This document shows positions 22,501 through 34,200 of a stretch of DNA of 49,837 bases, one piece after another (within the stretch, counting starts at the first letter, position 1; each line of letters begins with the position of its first letter). The notes under the pieces were generated by a model. It searched no databases and had not been told where the DNA came from. It saw only the letters and a program-made list of their open reading frames with translations. The DNA is taken from the NCBI GenBank assembly GCA_000708835.1, contig DF237576.1, positions 1-49,837 of the forward strand, read 5' to 3'. Origin of the DNA: Klebsormidium nitens. Its lineage: Eukaryota > Streptophyta > Klebsormidiophyceae > Klebsormidiales > Klebsormidiaceae. The position numbers and the translations under genes are program-made.

Positions 22501-23103
22501 CGACCGACCGTACTATGTTGGTAAGGATCTACGCTATTACAGTGATACTTTCAGCCTCACCGTCATAGAGTCGGAACAGTAGCCCCTGCCCTGCCTTCCC
22601 CACATCCCCTTCCACTCTCCTGCAGTCGACCTTTTTGATCAGAACATCTGATGATGAGTTAGTTTTAATATAATGATATCGCAATGGGAGGGTCACAAGC
22701 AACACAACATCACCAGCAGCACCACCTTAACCGCCCTCCTTTCCAACCATGTCAACAGGTGGATAAATACTACCTTAGAGTTTTTTTGCGGCGTGTCACT
22801 TTGTGACATTTCCACAGCATAACTATGTAAATGTTCCTTCCGCAGCGATTGGACAGGATCATCTTGTGGCCAAACACGTGAAGCTAACCGTTTCAAGCTG
22901 GTAGCAGGTAAGCAGGTAAGGACAACCAACTGATGCAGTATTTCACTGAAATTGAGCCCTTGATAAGTGCAGCTCTCATAGGACAGTCAAGCCTTTATGC
23001 AACCTAGCCACTTAAAGACAGGCGCTCGCAACTCACCCCTTCCGAGTAAACTTTTCACCGCTTGTCTGAGAGCGCTTCCGCCGCTCCAGCGCAGAAAAGC
23101 CAT
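16575..23103 (-). CDS. Multi-exon gene of unknown function (nine well-supported exons; 3' end uncertain)
   Basis: Phase-consistent exons from the ATG at 23103: 23103-23037, 22883-22774, 22427-22362, 22118-22032, 21513-21306, 20392-20125, 19888-19748, 19577-19353, 18946-18840. The N-terminus (MAFLRWSGGSALRQAVKSL) is basic, amphipathic and organelle-presequence-like. Exon 5 is a long coiled coil (SKLAAAEHRWGALSEEAREK). Exon 6 looks like a winged-helix fold (SACIKYLTELESAGVITKE). Exon 8 has CHTC. I recognise no family. The end is ambiguous: exon 17140-17062 (encoding RRGEYIDLQNLRLGELE) joins in phase and could finish at a tiny exon 16587-16575; a TAA at 18705 is a second option; and exon 18840 could instead splice in phase 1 to the downstream PrimPol-helicase exons, making one very large gene. 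Skipping the splice at 19748 would end the protein at 19675. Confidence 0.5.
17580..18700. other. Long intron or spacer without recognised genes
   Basis: No ORF here has protein-like character. A plus-strand frame of 150 codons (17855-18307) has no recognisable motifs. A doubled palindrome TGGTGCACCA lies at about 18234-18257. Confidence 0.4.
21960..22023. repeat. 32-bp tandem duplication next to a splice donor
   Basis: Two abutting copies (21960-21991 and 21992-22023) share CTCAACAGCCTCTAC and CCTTCTGCTACA and differ at one base. They lie about 10 bp inside the intron that starts at 22031 on the minus strand. Confidence 0.85.
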
Positions 23104-24120
23104 CTCTGCCAATCGAGGCTGTCCAAGGCGGTGAGACCAAAACACAGGGCAACCTGATGCAATCTTGAGGACGAGAAGTGCACCAACGCACGCCGATTTC
23201 GATGTCAGAGGATGGATCGGGAAAAACTGCCTTGCAACTACCACATAATCATACACCTAGAGAGGGGTTTCGGAAATTTTGCAGCCTCTGACATTGTAAC
23301 TTGTTAAGTGTGAGGATAGAGGATGGGGCTTTCTTAGCCTTGCAACGTTGGTGAGCTGGCACCTATGGGAGCAAGGCAAGAAGTTAGGGTTTTAACCTTA
23401 GGGTTTAACCTTTAAGTTAGTTCCCGGTTTCCGGTCCACCCCCTTCGGACTTCCAAGCACCACGGTGCTCGGTCGGTCGGAGGCCTTTCGACCCCGGTTT
23501 GGGCTCCCCATCCCCGGTGCAAAAAATATTGTACAGGTCGGGGCGTTTTTTTGAGCGAAATTGAGGGGTCGGGGTCGCCGAAGGCGGCCTCGGGGGGCTT
23601 GACGGGGCGCAGCCCCGGGGTCCCGGGGGCCCGAAGGGCCCAAATTTTGATCTGATTGGACTCGAGCATTGCTTGCATGTGCATACCTAATACAGCGTTT
23701 AGGGTTGGAAACCCCATGAATCGTGCTCGAATCGTGTGCACCGAAGCTATAAAGTGTTCAAAGCTACGTGTAATCTAGCCCACATAGTAGTCACGGAAAG
23801 AGACTCACATGCACTTGAGACATATTGGAAGACATATCTACTTCCATCGATGTAAAACCTTCATTCACTAGCTTGTTGCAGTTATACTAATTCTCGCACA
23901 TTTAGATTACAAATCTTTATATATGCATGACAATCTTGGCTTGAATAAATGGGGCCCAAATATTATGTCAAGGTGTCCAGTAATCAATCCATCTTGCAGT
24001 TTTCCTTCACAATCCAAATCGGAGTTCATAATCTATGCCGATGCAGGATTGCAGCCAAAAAAATAACAATAAATGAACAATCACAATAAAATATGCTAGC
24101 CTTGGGCTACCGGTTTGACC
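23104..24120. other. Intergenic; no gene seen
   Basis: Apart from the GC-rich block this is AT-rich sequence between the start of the unknown gene and the stop of the transposase gene, both on the minus strand. Confidence 0.5.
23387..23660. repeat. GC-rich palindromic block entered through telomere-like TTAGGG text
   Basis: TTAGGGTTTTAACC and TTAGGGTTTAACC are followed by about 250 bp of very GC-rich, locally palindromic sequence (GCCGAAGGCGGC, GGGGCGCAGCCCC, GGGCCCGAAGGGCCC), in an otherwise balanced region. It looks like a short inserted repeat. The minus-strand ORF through it is compositional. Confidence 0.5.
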
Positions 24121-27100
24121 TCAAGCCTGTGGCTCATTGGTTTCTGACTCACTAGGCTCTACAATCGCTCTCCTATTCGGACATATACATAAACCTACCG
24201 GTTTGCCGCACCCCTTTCGGCAGTGCCGTTTTACACCTTTGCCCCCTCTATTGTTCTTGGCTGGTCGATGATCATGTGAAGATTTGCTCATGTCCTGCAA
24301 CCGTGTGTTTGCAAGTGAAGGATGTGATGGTGGCTGTGGTTGGACAACGGGCACGAACGGCCCTCCGAATGTCGAGTATGGCTGCGGTGCGGATAGGTGC
24401 GCGTGTTGAAAATTTGGCGAAGGGGTGGCGTAGGCGCCAAACGGGTTGGCGGCCATGGGAGTCACTGCGTAGGTGAAAGGCTGCACGGAAGGGTTGTTGT
24501 GAGCGTAGAGTGAGTTCAACGAATCCTTTCGTATGATGCCCGTAACCAGCTCTTTCTCGTACTTCTTCAAAAGCGGAATATTCTTCTGATGAATGGCGTT
24601 GTCCGCTCCCGAGATTCGAGAAACCGTAAGAGCAGCCCTTTGATTCCACTCATAGCACATGTTGGCCCAATTTGTGGAGCTCTTGCTAGAGTATTTGGCG
24701 TACAGCTCGCAGAACAGTCGAACTTCGGCAGGGGTCAATACGGGGCGGAAAAGTTCGCGAAGTGCTGGTCGTCGCACTCCGCGCTTCTTGAGGAAGGGCA
24801 GCCGTCCACTTCTCTTCACGAGTCTTGACCAACCCGAGCAGCCCCATCCACGCCCATGTTATGCTGCTCGTTTGATGTCCCGTCCCTCCCTGAATCACGA
24901 CGGCAACACATTAGAACCGCAAACACACGATTTGCTAGGGCAAAGCAGACCTTTACAAACAGAATTCCTTGACTGCCGAGAGTCCGCACGCCTTAGCATG
25001 CAAAGCTTCTGTACTATCTGCGTCAAGTATTCCGGCTGATTCGGAACTAAAAGCGTGCATCAGAATTGAAAGTGGGCAGTGCATAAACGTAAGCTGGTCG
25101 GCCGCCGTCGGATGTGACCTGCCAAAAGAGATTGGCTAGATACATTGACGGTTTTCTGGGCTCCTTTGTGCATAAGTCTTACGTAAAATGGTCATCAAGA
25201 AGTCTGCAGATGAACGAACTTTCCATATACATGCCAAAGCTTACCGACATAGGAGAGGCCCCCCGAGTGACTCTGCTCAAGAGAACGATGGCTCGAAGGC
25301 TGAAGCGATGCACAGAGGTCTTTCGAGTCTGTCGTCCTCTTTCTCTTCAACGCTGCAGAAGAAGACTGTAACCCTTTAGAAGTAAGCTAAACTGCTCAAC
25401 CGAACTCCAAATGCATGGTCTGCTTTTTGAAAGTATGCTGCTGATATGGACCTTTTGGCCGATCACTTTCAAAAAGTTGTGCAAATTGGAGCTAAAGCCT
25501 TGAATCAGATCAGCCGACTATGTGGTTTGCAAACCTGACACATAAACCAATGCATGCTTTTGATACATCATCGTTATCTCAAACAGATTTGGCAATTTTG
25601 AAGACCGCCGGCAGCAAACTTAATCAGCGCAACAACTTACCGAGCTTTTCCCGTCGGAAAGTGCGGGCATGCTCCCCTAGTGCGGGAGTCGACTGGTGTT
25701 GGGGGCCGGGCCCCACTGCAGCCGATGGCTGCCACTGATGAGTGTGGCCAGCCGATGCAACAGGCTGGGGTGGCTGGCCGTGCTGGTGAGGGACAATGGG
25801 AGCCACGGCAGGCGGCATGCCAACCGTTCGAGGGGGCAGGAAGGGCTGGCTGTACTTAGGGGGGGGCGGAGGGTCAAAGGTTACCCCGCTAGACGGCCCG
25901 GGGTGCTGGAATTGCTGGCCATGATGAGGGCCCATGGGAGCAGTGGGCATCGCGCTGCGCACCCCATGGGACCAGGAAGGCTGGCCNNNNNNNNNNNNNN
26001 NNNNNNNNNNNNNNNNNNNNNNNNNNNNNNNNNNNNNNNNNNNNNNNNNNNNNNNNNNNNNNNNNNNNNNNNNNNNNNNNNNNNNNNNNNNNNNNNNNNN
26101 NNNNNNNNNNNNNNNNNNNNNNNNNNNNNNNNNNNNNNNNNGCTGACCGCCGCAGGGGGCAGGATCGGCCTGCCTTGCAGGGGGGCAGCCGCTGCAACAA
26201 AAGAGCGCACGCCGTCTGCCCAATTGCGGGGCGACTTAAGAATTGGGTGCAGGGGGGCAGACGCCCATGATGCTGTCGAGGCTCGAGGAAAGCTGCTCAA
26301 AACGACAAATAAGGGCGAGCTAGCAACAAAACCGCGTTTCGAAAGGCGATGACTGCCTACCAGAACCTTATGCAATTTTGCACACAAGTGACACGGCAAT
26401 AATCGGCTACGAAAGTCAAGGGACATACACGCACCTGCAGTCTGCGCTTGCCTTTGAAGCTGCTTCTCCAAAATACCCTCAAGCACAGCGGCTTCTTCGT
26501 CCAGTACCTCAGGTTCTTGCTCCCCATCCCCCTCATATGTTGCAGCTGCTTGCATGGCTGCACTTGCAGCATGGACCCCAAATTGCTCTTGTGTGGGGGG
26601 CGCTCGCTGCCACTCGGGGCAGGGGTTTGGCCAGCCCATCGCAGCGCAGACCACCTGCATTTCCGAGTCTAGCAGCCAGTGATCAAACATTCCCCAATCC
26701 TTCGCACCCTTGCTGCGGACTGCGCACTCGTAGTTCCAACGGTAGTTGAAAAGTGCGATGAGGGCCCCGGCTAGCTCGGGGGAGTAGTTGCCTCCTCCAA
26801 GAAGTGCGTTCAGGTGGCGATGGTAGCCCTCAAGCGAAGAGCAGCCGCGGACCCCAATGTACTACCGAGGCATGGCACCAGGCGCGCTAACCAGGATGTA
26901 CATCTTGTCAACCTCGAGTGGATCTGCAAAGAGGTCGAATGGTTGTCAGTTTCGTCAAAGAGAGAAAACACAAAATTGCTTCCCAAAGAGTGGGTTAATC
27001 AGGTCAGAACAGGTCAGGGATAATCGTGAAGAGGTGGTTTGACTGCTAGAAGAAGTCAGCAAAAGGATCATACTCTATTAGAGTCAAGTCTTGAAAGCGC

Positions 27101-30100
27101 ATGTCTCCTGTGCATCAAAAGGAAAAACCCTTCTCATATCTATGCAATCGAAGCGAAGCAGAGAGATGAAGGGCTCCTGATGCTTGACACTCACCACTAA
27201 GAGCTCCTTCTCGCATGAGCTGCACCTGACGCTCATGAGCCGCTCGAACTTCCTCGGTGATGAGGGGGTCTCCATTGACAGCACAAAAAGCTGGCCCATA
27301 CTTGCTCATGACGGCTTCCACACCCGCCACAAGCTCCTCTGGTTGGGGAATGGTGTGCCTGCACCGCGCACGCCAATAGCTAGCAGGCTTTGCATCCACC
27401 TCTGCTTTTGTCCACTTGCGCTTCCCCGGACCTCCCGCCAAAAGAAATGCTCTCAGCGCCTGCTTGTCAGGGTGGTGCACCTTGAACATGGCCGCAGCGT
27501 AGTCACGGCAGAAGTCGGCTGCACGGCGGCAACACAGAAAGTTTGAATCAAACATCGAATTTTGGTTGCACGTGAGTGATTAAGCAACAAGTGTGCACTG
27601 CATATGGTTTAGACTCGAGCAACATGGCCTCAGTTTATGCTTAATCAAGCTACCGTGACCTCCCAAATCGAGGAATCTAAGCAAACTTTTAATGATCAAG
27701 TTTTTCATTGTTCTTTCAAGTCCAACACAGTGAGTGGATAGCAATCTGGTCAGAAGTGGTCTTTCACTGGTGACCTCACATGTTTGAGATGCAGAAACCT
27801 GCCCTCCAAGCAAAGCAATTGGCGCTACTTTGAAACCCTACAGGATCAGAATCAGAAAAGAAACTTCATACATCTACCTTTGCACGAATGGGCATCGGGA
27901 ATGAGCTCAAAAATACGCCGGAGGACATGTGTAGCATCTTCCAGAACCCGAGACAAGCTGGGAATGGCGTTGGAGAGCTGAGCTCCTACAGTCCGCGAAT
28001 TGTCGACCCACATGAATGTTGGCAGCTGTATGAGAAGTAAGAACTTATGTTGGCTTCATGTTACTCAGTGGAACCTGCTGCAGAAGCATTCTTTTGCACA
28101 TCGCGTCATCTTTGCGTCATTTAGCCTCAGGGGGAAACCTGCTCGTCCACATTGTGACAAAAGATACTTCAACTGCAGCACCTAGATGTGGGCAACTCAG
28201 ATGTGAAGAGAGAGGAGGCAGCCACATCCCTAAAGCACCTAGTAAGCAAGCACATCAGATTGTGCATACGTACCTGATAGCCCAAATCTTCATAGCGCTT
28301 CAAGACGCCTGCGAGACCGGACTCATATTCTTCAAAGGAAGTGTCGCCTACTGCCCGTTGCCCCACAATCTGTGACCACTCGTTCATAATAGAATAGACA
28401 GCCGCATAATCCTTGCGTCCATCGCCAGAGCGGATCCGTGATGGAGCTTGAAAGGTGTGGTCCCCCCTCCAGAACGAGCCGTCGACAGCAGCCAGGTGGC
28501 GGCATAGGAACTCCAAGCGGGAGTTCAAGGATGCAAGAATGACTCCTGCGGCAAAAGCAGGATCGCTTAGACATCTGAGCTGCGGAGCTGCGACTGGTTG
28601 CTCTGAAAACGTGTTGGACCAGATCTCATCCATCCAAGGAGCTATACGTGCAGCACAAGAGCAGAATGAAGAGGACATGTGGCACATGAATCTGCAGCAA
28701 CTCCAGCCCGTCGTGCTTGAGCATAAAGAACAATTGATGGAACAACGAACATTATGCACAAAGAGACAGGTTCTCCTACCAATCATGAAGCAGCTGCCGA
28801 ATAAAAGCCTCACCTGAGACCCATGAGGTGGAGGGGATCCAACCCCGATACCCATCCTTGTCATCGTACTCTCCAAAATCAGCTGGAGGAGAGGACTGCT
28901 GCTGGGAGAGCCCTGGAAAGAGACGCGCTCCAGCCTTCTCTTGCCGAAGCTTCACTCTTGCTGCTGCATACTGATAGTAGGTGTTCTTATGCTGGGCGAA
29001 GGTGCGCATATGCGCTTCCTTCACCATCTTCTGCTGGTCAGCAACAGACGCACCCGTTGCCACGTTCCGAACCATGGTGTCTAAAAGGCTGCGCTCAATC
29101 GCACCGCCGCGGGTGAAGATGATTGGAAGCTGCTCGAGGACCGCGGCAGGCAATTGACTCAAAACCCCCTCGTCATGGGAGCGGAACTGGTAGGGCTTGC
29201 CACCATTGGCTGCATTGAGGAACACGAAATGTCAATAAATGATTCAATTGAACTAATTACGGCAAAACTGATCACAATCTGTTTTGTAACACGAGATACT
29301 GTCAAACGGATCAGAGCATCTTGGGTTTGCAACCAAACTCCATCTGCAATCACTGATAACATGATCACCTGTCGCCTGATGATCGGCTACTGTGGAATGA
29401 CTACAAGCCTTGCTTTTGCAACAAAATATAAGCAAAATATGCACTGGGAAACAGGCATCACAATCACCTTAAACAACCAGGTGTGCAAGACAGAACTCCA
29501 GCAGACAATGCAAGTCGTTCTTACCTGGGCAACCCTCACCCTCTTTCTTGCCTTTCCCACACCTATAAACCTTGCTATAGATGAACGCAGGACCATCTGC
29601 TGCACAGACGCGGCGGATCTTGTCGGAGACACCTGTCCATCCGTCAGATGTGACCTTGTCAACCTTGCCGCACTTGGGGCATCTGATAATAGGAACCAGC
29701 TCTCCAAAGAAGAATGGCCAGTAGACAAAGTACACTACTTTGCCTGCAAGGTGAAAGTGGTTGGGCACCAGCGCGTTCTCGCCTCTGCTTGCCTGGACAG
29801 GATTTGGATACTCTCGTTTCATGCTTGGCCAATACCTTGGATCAGGGGCTTGATCCTTGGATGGCCCCAGCCGTGGGTTTATTTCAGGAATCACCCAGGG
29901 TGGCTTATTTTTCTTGTCTGGCCAATCTGCTGGGGCCACCACCTGGCTGTGACACCATTCCACAACATTTGTGGCCTTGACTTCATCCTCAACTCTAGGA
30001 TTGTAAGGGCCAAAAGCGTCTCCTACAGCTGGGGCCTCAGGGCCAGCTTCACCTCTGAGCTCAGCAGTCTGCTTTGACTGATTCGGTTCCATGCCGGTAT

Positions 30101-30128
30101 TGGCAGCTTGACTGGGGGCAGACGCCAT
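24121..30128 (-). CDS. DDE transposase-like protein with N-terminal zinc ribbon (DUF6729-like), eight exons, one in-frame stop
   Basis: Exons: 30128-29525, 29209-28814, 28641-28274, 28025-27878, 27518-27195, 26923-26435, 26191-25641 (contains the assembly gap), 24764-24121. Phases agree at every junction except through the gap. Exon 1 has a zinc ribbon CPKCGK..GW..R and YRCGKG, the DUF6729-type signature. Exon 3 has AVDGSFWRGDHTF and KDYAAVYSIMNEW, exon 4 WVDNS, and exon 6 RGCSSLEGYHRHLN and FNYRWN, together a plausible D-D-E set as in KDZ/HMGXB3-like transposases. Exon 5 carries KVHHPDKQ..GPGKRKW. The C-terminus has a Pro-rich linker, a helical domain and a short Cys motif. A TAG at 26864-26862 lies in frame just before the exon-6 Glu, so this copy is probably dead or mis-sequenced. 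No terminal inverted repeats were found around the gene. Confidence 0.7.
25987..26141. other. Assembly gap (155 N)
   Basis: A run of N inside the proline-rich exon 7 of the transposase-like gene. Its true length is unknown. GC-rich, repetitive coding sequence on both sides probably caused it. Confidence 0.99.
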
Positions 30129-30389
30129 GCCTTCGGTTTGTACCTGTCAGAGCTTTACTTGGTATAACAGTCGAAAGAAGACAACGTGCCTGAGCTTCTT
30201 CTCCAGTAGCACTTTGACACCAGCTTTCGAAGTTGTTCAGAAGCTCAATTACGGGTCTCTCACCGAGTCCCACCACAACAACCCTCCAGACCTTGACTGA
30301 TGCTTCCCCCCAGAAGAGCGAGATAGCTGCAGCAACGTCGAGCCGTAGGATTCTGTGCCACGGTTCAAAATCGCATGGACCAGAATGAT

Positions 30390-30499
30390 CGTTAGACCGT
30401 CTTCATGTAACAAATACTTGAACATCATTGGTTGTTAGACCATCTTACTAGCACCAGATTCATCGTTAGACCGTCTTGAAAACCTTAGACGGTCTAACG
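30390..30499. repeat. Repeated CGTTAGACCGTCT element ending in a perfect hairpin
   Basis: CGTTAGACCGTCT occurs at 30390 and 30464, with a diverged copy (GTTAGACCATCTT) near 30434. The 30464 copy faces its exact reverse complement at 30487-30499 across a 10-bp loop. It lies about 300 bp upstream of the transposase-like gene. It may be a MITE end, a transposase binding site or an RNA hairpin. Confidence 0.7.
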
Positions 30500-31240
30500 A
30501 CGAATCACAGCGCAGCATTCGACCCCGATCCACGCCCGCCCGCCCCGGTGCCTGACCTGGCGCCCTGTGAGTGGCTGGATTTTTATGCCGAACTTCATTT
30601 GGCTTGCTGGCAAGTTCCCGCGTCCGTCAGCAATTCTCCACCGTCGATATACTTTGACCGATGCACTCTCCCACGTGTCAGTGAATGGCGCTTGCCAGCT
30701 GTCCTTCACTTTCTTGCCAGCGAAGCAACTGAGCTTTGCAACGTTGCACTTTTCAAAATGGAGGACATTCTTTTTGAAACTGGTGCCAGATGTGCTCAAT
30801 GACAAGAGGGGCGCCAAGCAGGAGCTCGCGTTGAAGGTCTGTCATCGTCTTTCACGTAGAGATATCAATGCAGGAGTGCAGAGGCGCATGTTGCTTCGTT
30901 CAGTGATCGTAGCATGCGAATGCTGATTTTGGAACAGCAGCAGTGGCTTCAGATGAGAGTTCGCCGTCACCTGCTGAGGTCCAATGATTATGCCATCGCC
31001 TGTTGAGGCTGACTGTTGTTAGATTGCTTTCTGACAATAGCTGATTGTGGAACGACCTTGAATAATAGTCAAGCATTGTCTGTAATGAAATTCAACTGCG
31101 CATTTTGAGACCATTGTTCCCTGCCCTGCTTGAGGAACTGAGAGCAAGCACAGTAGACGGTCTCTACCTGGAACGCTGAATTGGCAGCATGGAATCAACG
31201 AGCTTCTAATTGGTGCTTGCACGATCTAAGCTCGTCAGCA
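30500..31240. other. Intergenic between divergent genes; no gene seen
   Basis: This is upstream of both the transposase-like gene (minus) and the NTMC2T5-like gene (plus), so it should hold at least the latter's promoter and 5' UTR. I see no clear TATA box. Confidence 0.4.
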
Positions 31241-34200
31241 ATGGCCGCAGTGAGTGGTTCGACATGCGCGGTCCCGTGCAAGCAGTTGCCCAAATGTTTC
31301 GGCACAGCCGCCTCTAGTATGAACGCACGGAATGTGAACAGCTTCCCTCTGCACGGAAGATTGTCTTCTGTAACTAGAAATGGTGGGTCTCAGCTGGTGC
31401 TGGATTTAAATCCAAATGACGGCAATTCGGCCGTCGTGCACAAACCAATCAGAAGGAGGGGCGTATCAAAATGCACAGCCGCGAAATTGGGCCAAGATTG
31501 GAGCCAATTCATGCGCGATGTGACCACCCCCAGGAAGGGATTGGAAGAAGAGGCGCGGCTGGAAAAGTCTAGGCTAGCTCACAGCGCATCAGATGAGAGG
31601 GGTTCTGCGGAACCAGTTGTCTTCCCAACCCACTCCCCTGCATTCGCAAGAATAGAGGCACCGAGGCGGGCCGCCGCCCCGCCTGATGTCAGCAAAGTCG
31701 CTTCTCTTGAGGCGGACCTTGATGGGAAGAAACTTAACCAGGTGCAACTAGACGAGAGGCGGCGGAGGCTGATCGAGCTCGGCAGCCAGGCAGTGAGCAG
31801 TGCGAGCCAAAGGGCCGCTGAGTCAGCGGATGAGGCGTCGAGAACCGCTGCCAAGCTGGCAAGATACGCGAGGCGCCGGTTCCAAGAGCGGACGGGGCGC
31901 GTTTACACGGGGACGACGATTGAGGACGACGTCTTTCCGATTCGGCAACCAACACGGAACGAGTTGTTCCTCATCGTGGGGGTTGCGTTTGCGATTGCGT
32001 CAGCTTTTGCGTGGAGATGGCAGGCAATGCTCGACGCAAAGGGCACCAGGCAAGGCCGCTTTTTTTGTAATCTCCGTGATTTGAGTGACAGTCGTCCTGT
32101 TGCCAGGATTTTGGATTCCCAGGGGTGCAATGCCACACTCCCTGTTCTCTGAGTTTCCACATTCTTCGTACGGCAAAGAGTGCGTCGTGGGCAGGTTTTG
32201 TAAGACAGGATCCGGACGGCAAAGTTACACTGGAAAGATAGAGGGAATGTGTGGCGAACGGCAGGTCCTTGGATTCAACATTACTTCAGTTTTTATTTGA
32301 GTTTAACACTTCTTACCAGAGCCCTAACCACACTCTCCAGCCCATACCGCCCTTGATGCCACACATGGACGACACTAGATTCCTGAACTTTGAAAAGGAA
32401 GTCCCTGATCAGTCCTTTGCAACGCGAGAAGATTCTTTTGTAAAAGCCCACAGCAAACAGTTTAACTCCACCTCAGGCAGACAGATAACGGAGCAGGCCC
32501 TCGAAGAAATCTCATTATCAAGCTTAAGAGACTTTCCCATTTGCTGCGATCCATCTCCAAACAACTGGATGGTGCCCCCTGACTAGAAGCTTCAAAGACC
32601 TTATGGGACAAGACAAGGTGATACAAATCACGTCGACGGGCTGGCCTCTGCTTCGATGTGCCGGGCTCTTCAGGAAGTGACCGCATATTTAGATTCTTGT
32701 AGCTTCTGAAAGCTGACGTTCCAGTGAAGACAACTGAATAGACACCCAACAAAATGAGTCGTGCAAAGGAACAGAAAGCGCTCTTTGGCTAGTCGTCCAA
32801 CGTCAAGCTTACCCTGCTTTCAGACATTAGACATCATCAAAATGGATCCCTGCACGGTTACGAACATCCCTCGGCCTGGGTCCACGTATCAAACAAGCCA
32901 AAGAGAATACTCTGAGTTGTGCAGATAGCAGCGACCCTTTGGCGTCAACCATACTGTGCTTTAACTCGTTAAATGTGGTCAAAACGGATCCTTGCAGGGT
33001 TACAAACATCCCGCCCGAGAAGCCCAAGGACCCAAACAGGCCAAAGACAATACCAAAAGTTGTGCAGAAGAGCAGTGATCTTTCGACGTCAACCATATCG
33101 TGCTTTATTGTTAGACATCATCAAAAGGGATCCCTGCAGGGTTACAAACATCCCCCCCGAGAAGCCCAAGGACCCAAACAGGCCGAAGCTGCCAGCACCG
33201 GTGCCCCCGATGCCGGAGCTTGGGGCCAACCCCCGCCAAAAGGAGAGCGCCGAGTGGCTCAACATGGTGCTCAGCAAGATCTGGAAGGTTTACCAGGTGG
33301 GGAAGGCACTGCGTTTGCGCTGTCTTTCGCAGCGGTCTCACTTCTTGTTTTCTTCATTCCGGACAGGTGATGAGAAGGGTGGTTCGCTGAGGTGTTTGGA
33401 GGAATTGAGAAGCTTTGTCCGTGGATTAGGAATCGGTTGCGCTCTGTTATGAGCGGTCTTTTCTTATGTTTCTTTCTTCCGCCCTTTCTTTTCTCCAATA
33501 CTGGTTAGGAAAGTTTTGAAGATGGTGCTCAGCAAGATCTGGACGGTTTCGCGGGTGGGCAGGGAACTTTCTCTGTGCCCTCTTCACAGCAGATCCCACT
33601 TCTCCCTTCTCTCCTATCTCCCATTTCCCTGTCTTTCTCTTGTCTTTACCTATGAGGGGGTCCTCATTCATGGTGCTCAGCAAGACCTGAAAGATATACC
33701 AGGGGCTTTGGAGATTTCGAAACGCCTGGCTTCATTCTCTCACAGCGCTACAGTGAAAAGCTTTAAGATTCTAAATATCTTACCAGCTGGGCACAAAGAT
33801 TCGGTTCTACTTCAGATGAGAGGGCTTCGTCTTCCTGCCTCTGCAAAAGTGTTGTTCGTCAGACGTTGAGCACAGCCTACTGTGTCATTCTTGGATCACG
33901 ACGATTCCTTATGACATTGATCCAGGCGGAACGCACATTATTGAGATGGCTGAGGGACAAGCAGCCAAGCTGTCGCTTTCGTCCATCTTGTCAACGTCGA
34001 CAAAATGACGGCTCCGATTTCTTCCATCTTCGTTGAGCACAAAAGCGGGGGCCCAAGCTTCCGAGACTGGTCCTGGTCGCTCAACGCTACTGCTCAAATG
34101 CTCTCTCAGACTGGCTGCATAAGCGGAAATCGGACGGCTGTGACAGGTTTTCGGCCACCTCAAACTTAGTGCGTTCTGCTTGTTTTCTGCTCATCTACAG

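Noticed and set aside
23398-23741. Minus-strand Pro/Arg-rich ORFs
   Set aside because: They result from the GC-rich palindromic block, with no domain signature.
25881-26690. Long ORFs reading through the N gap
   Set aside because: The gap is translated as X. The real exons end on either side at good splice sites.
29154-30077. 307-codon plus-strand ORF
   Set aside because: It lies opposite exon 1 and intron 1 of the transposase-like gene. The minus strand has zinc-ribbon motifs and matching splice phases; this frame has none.
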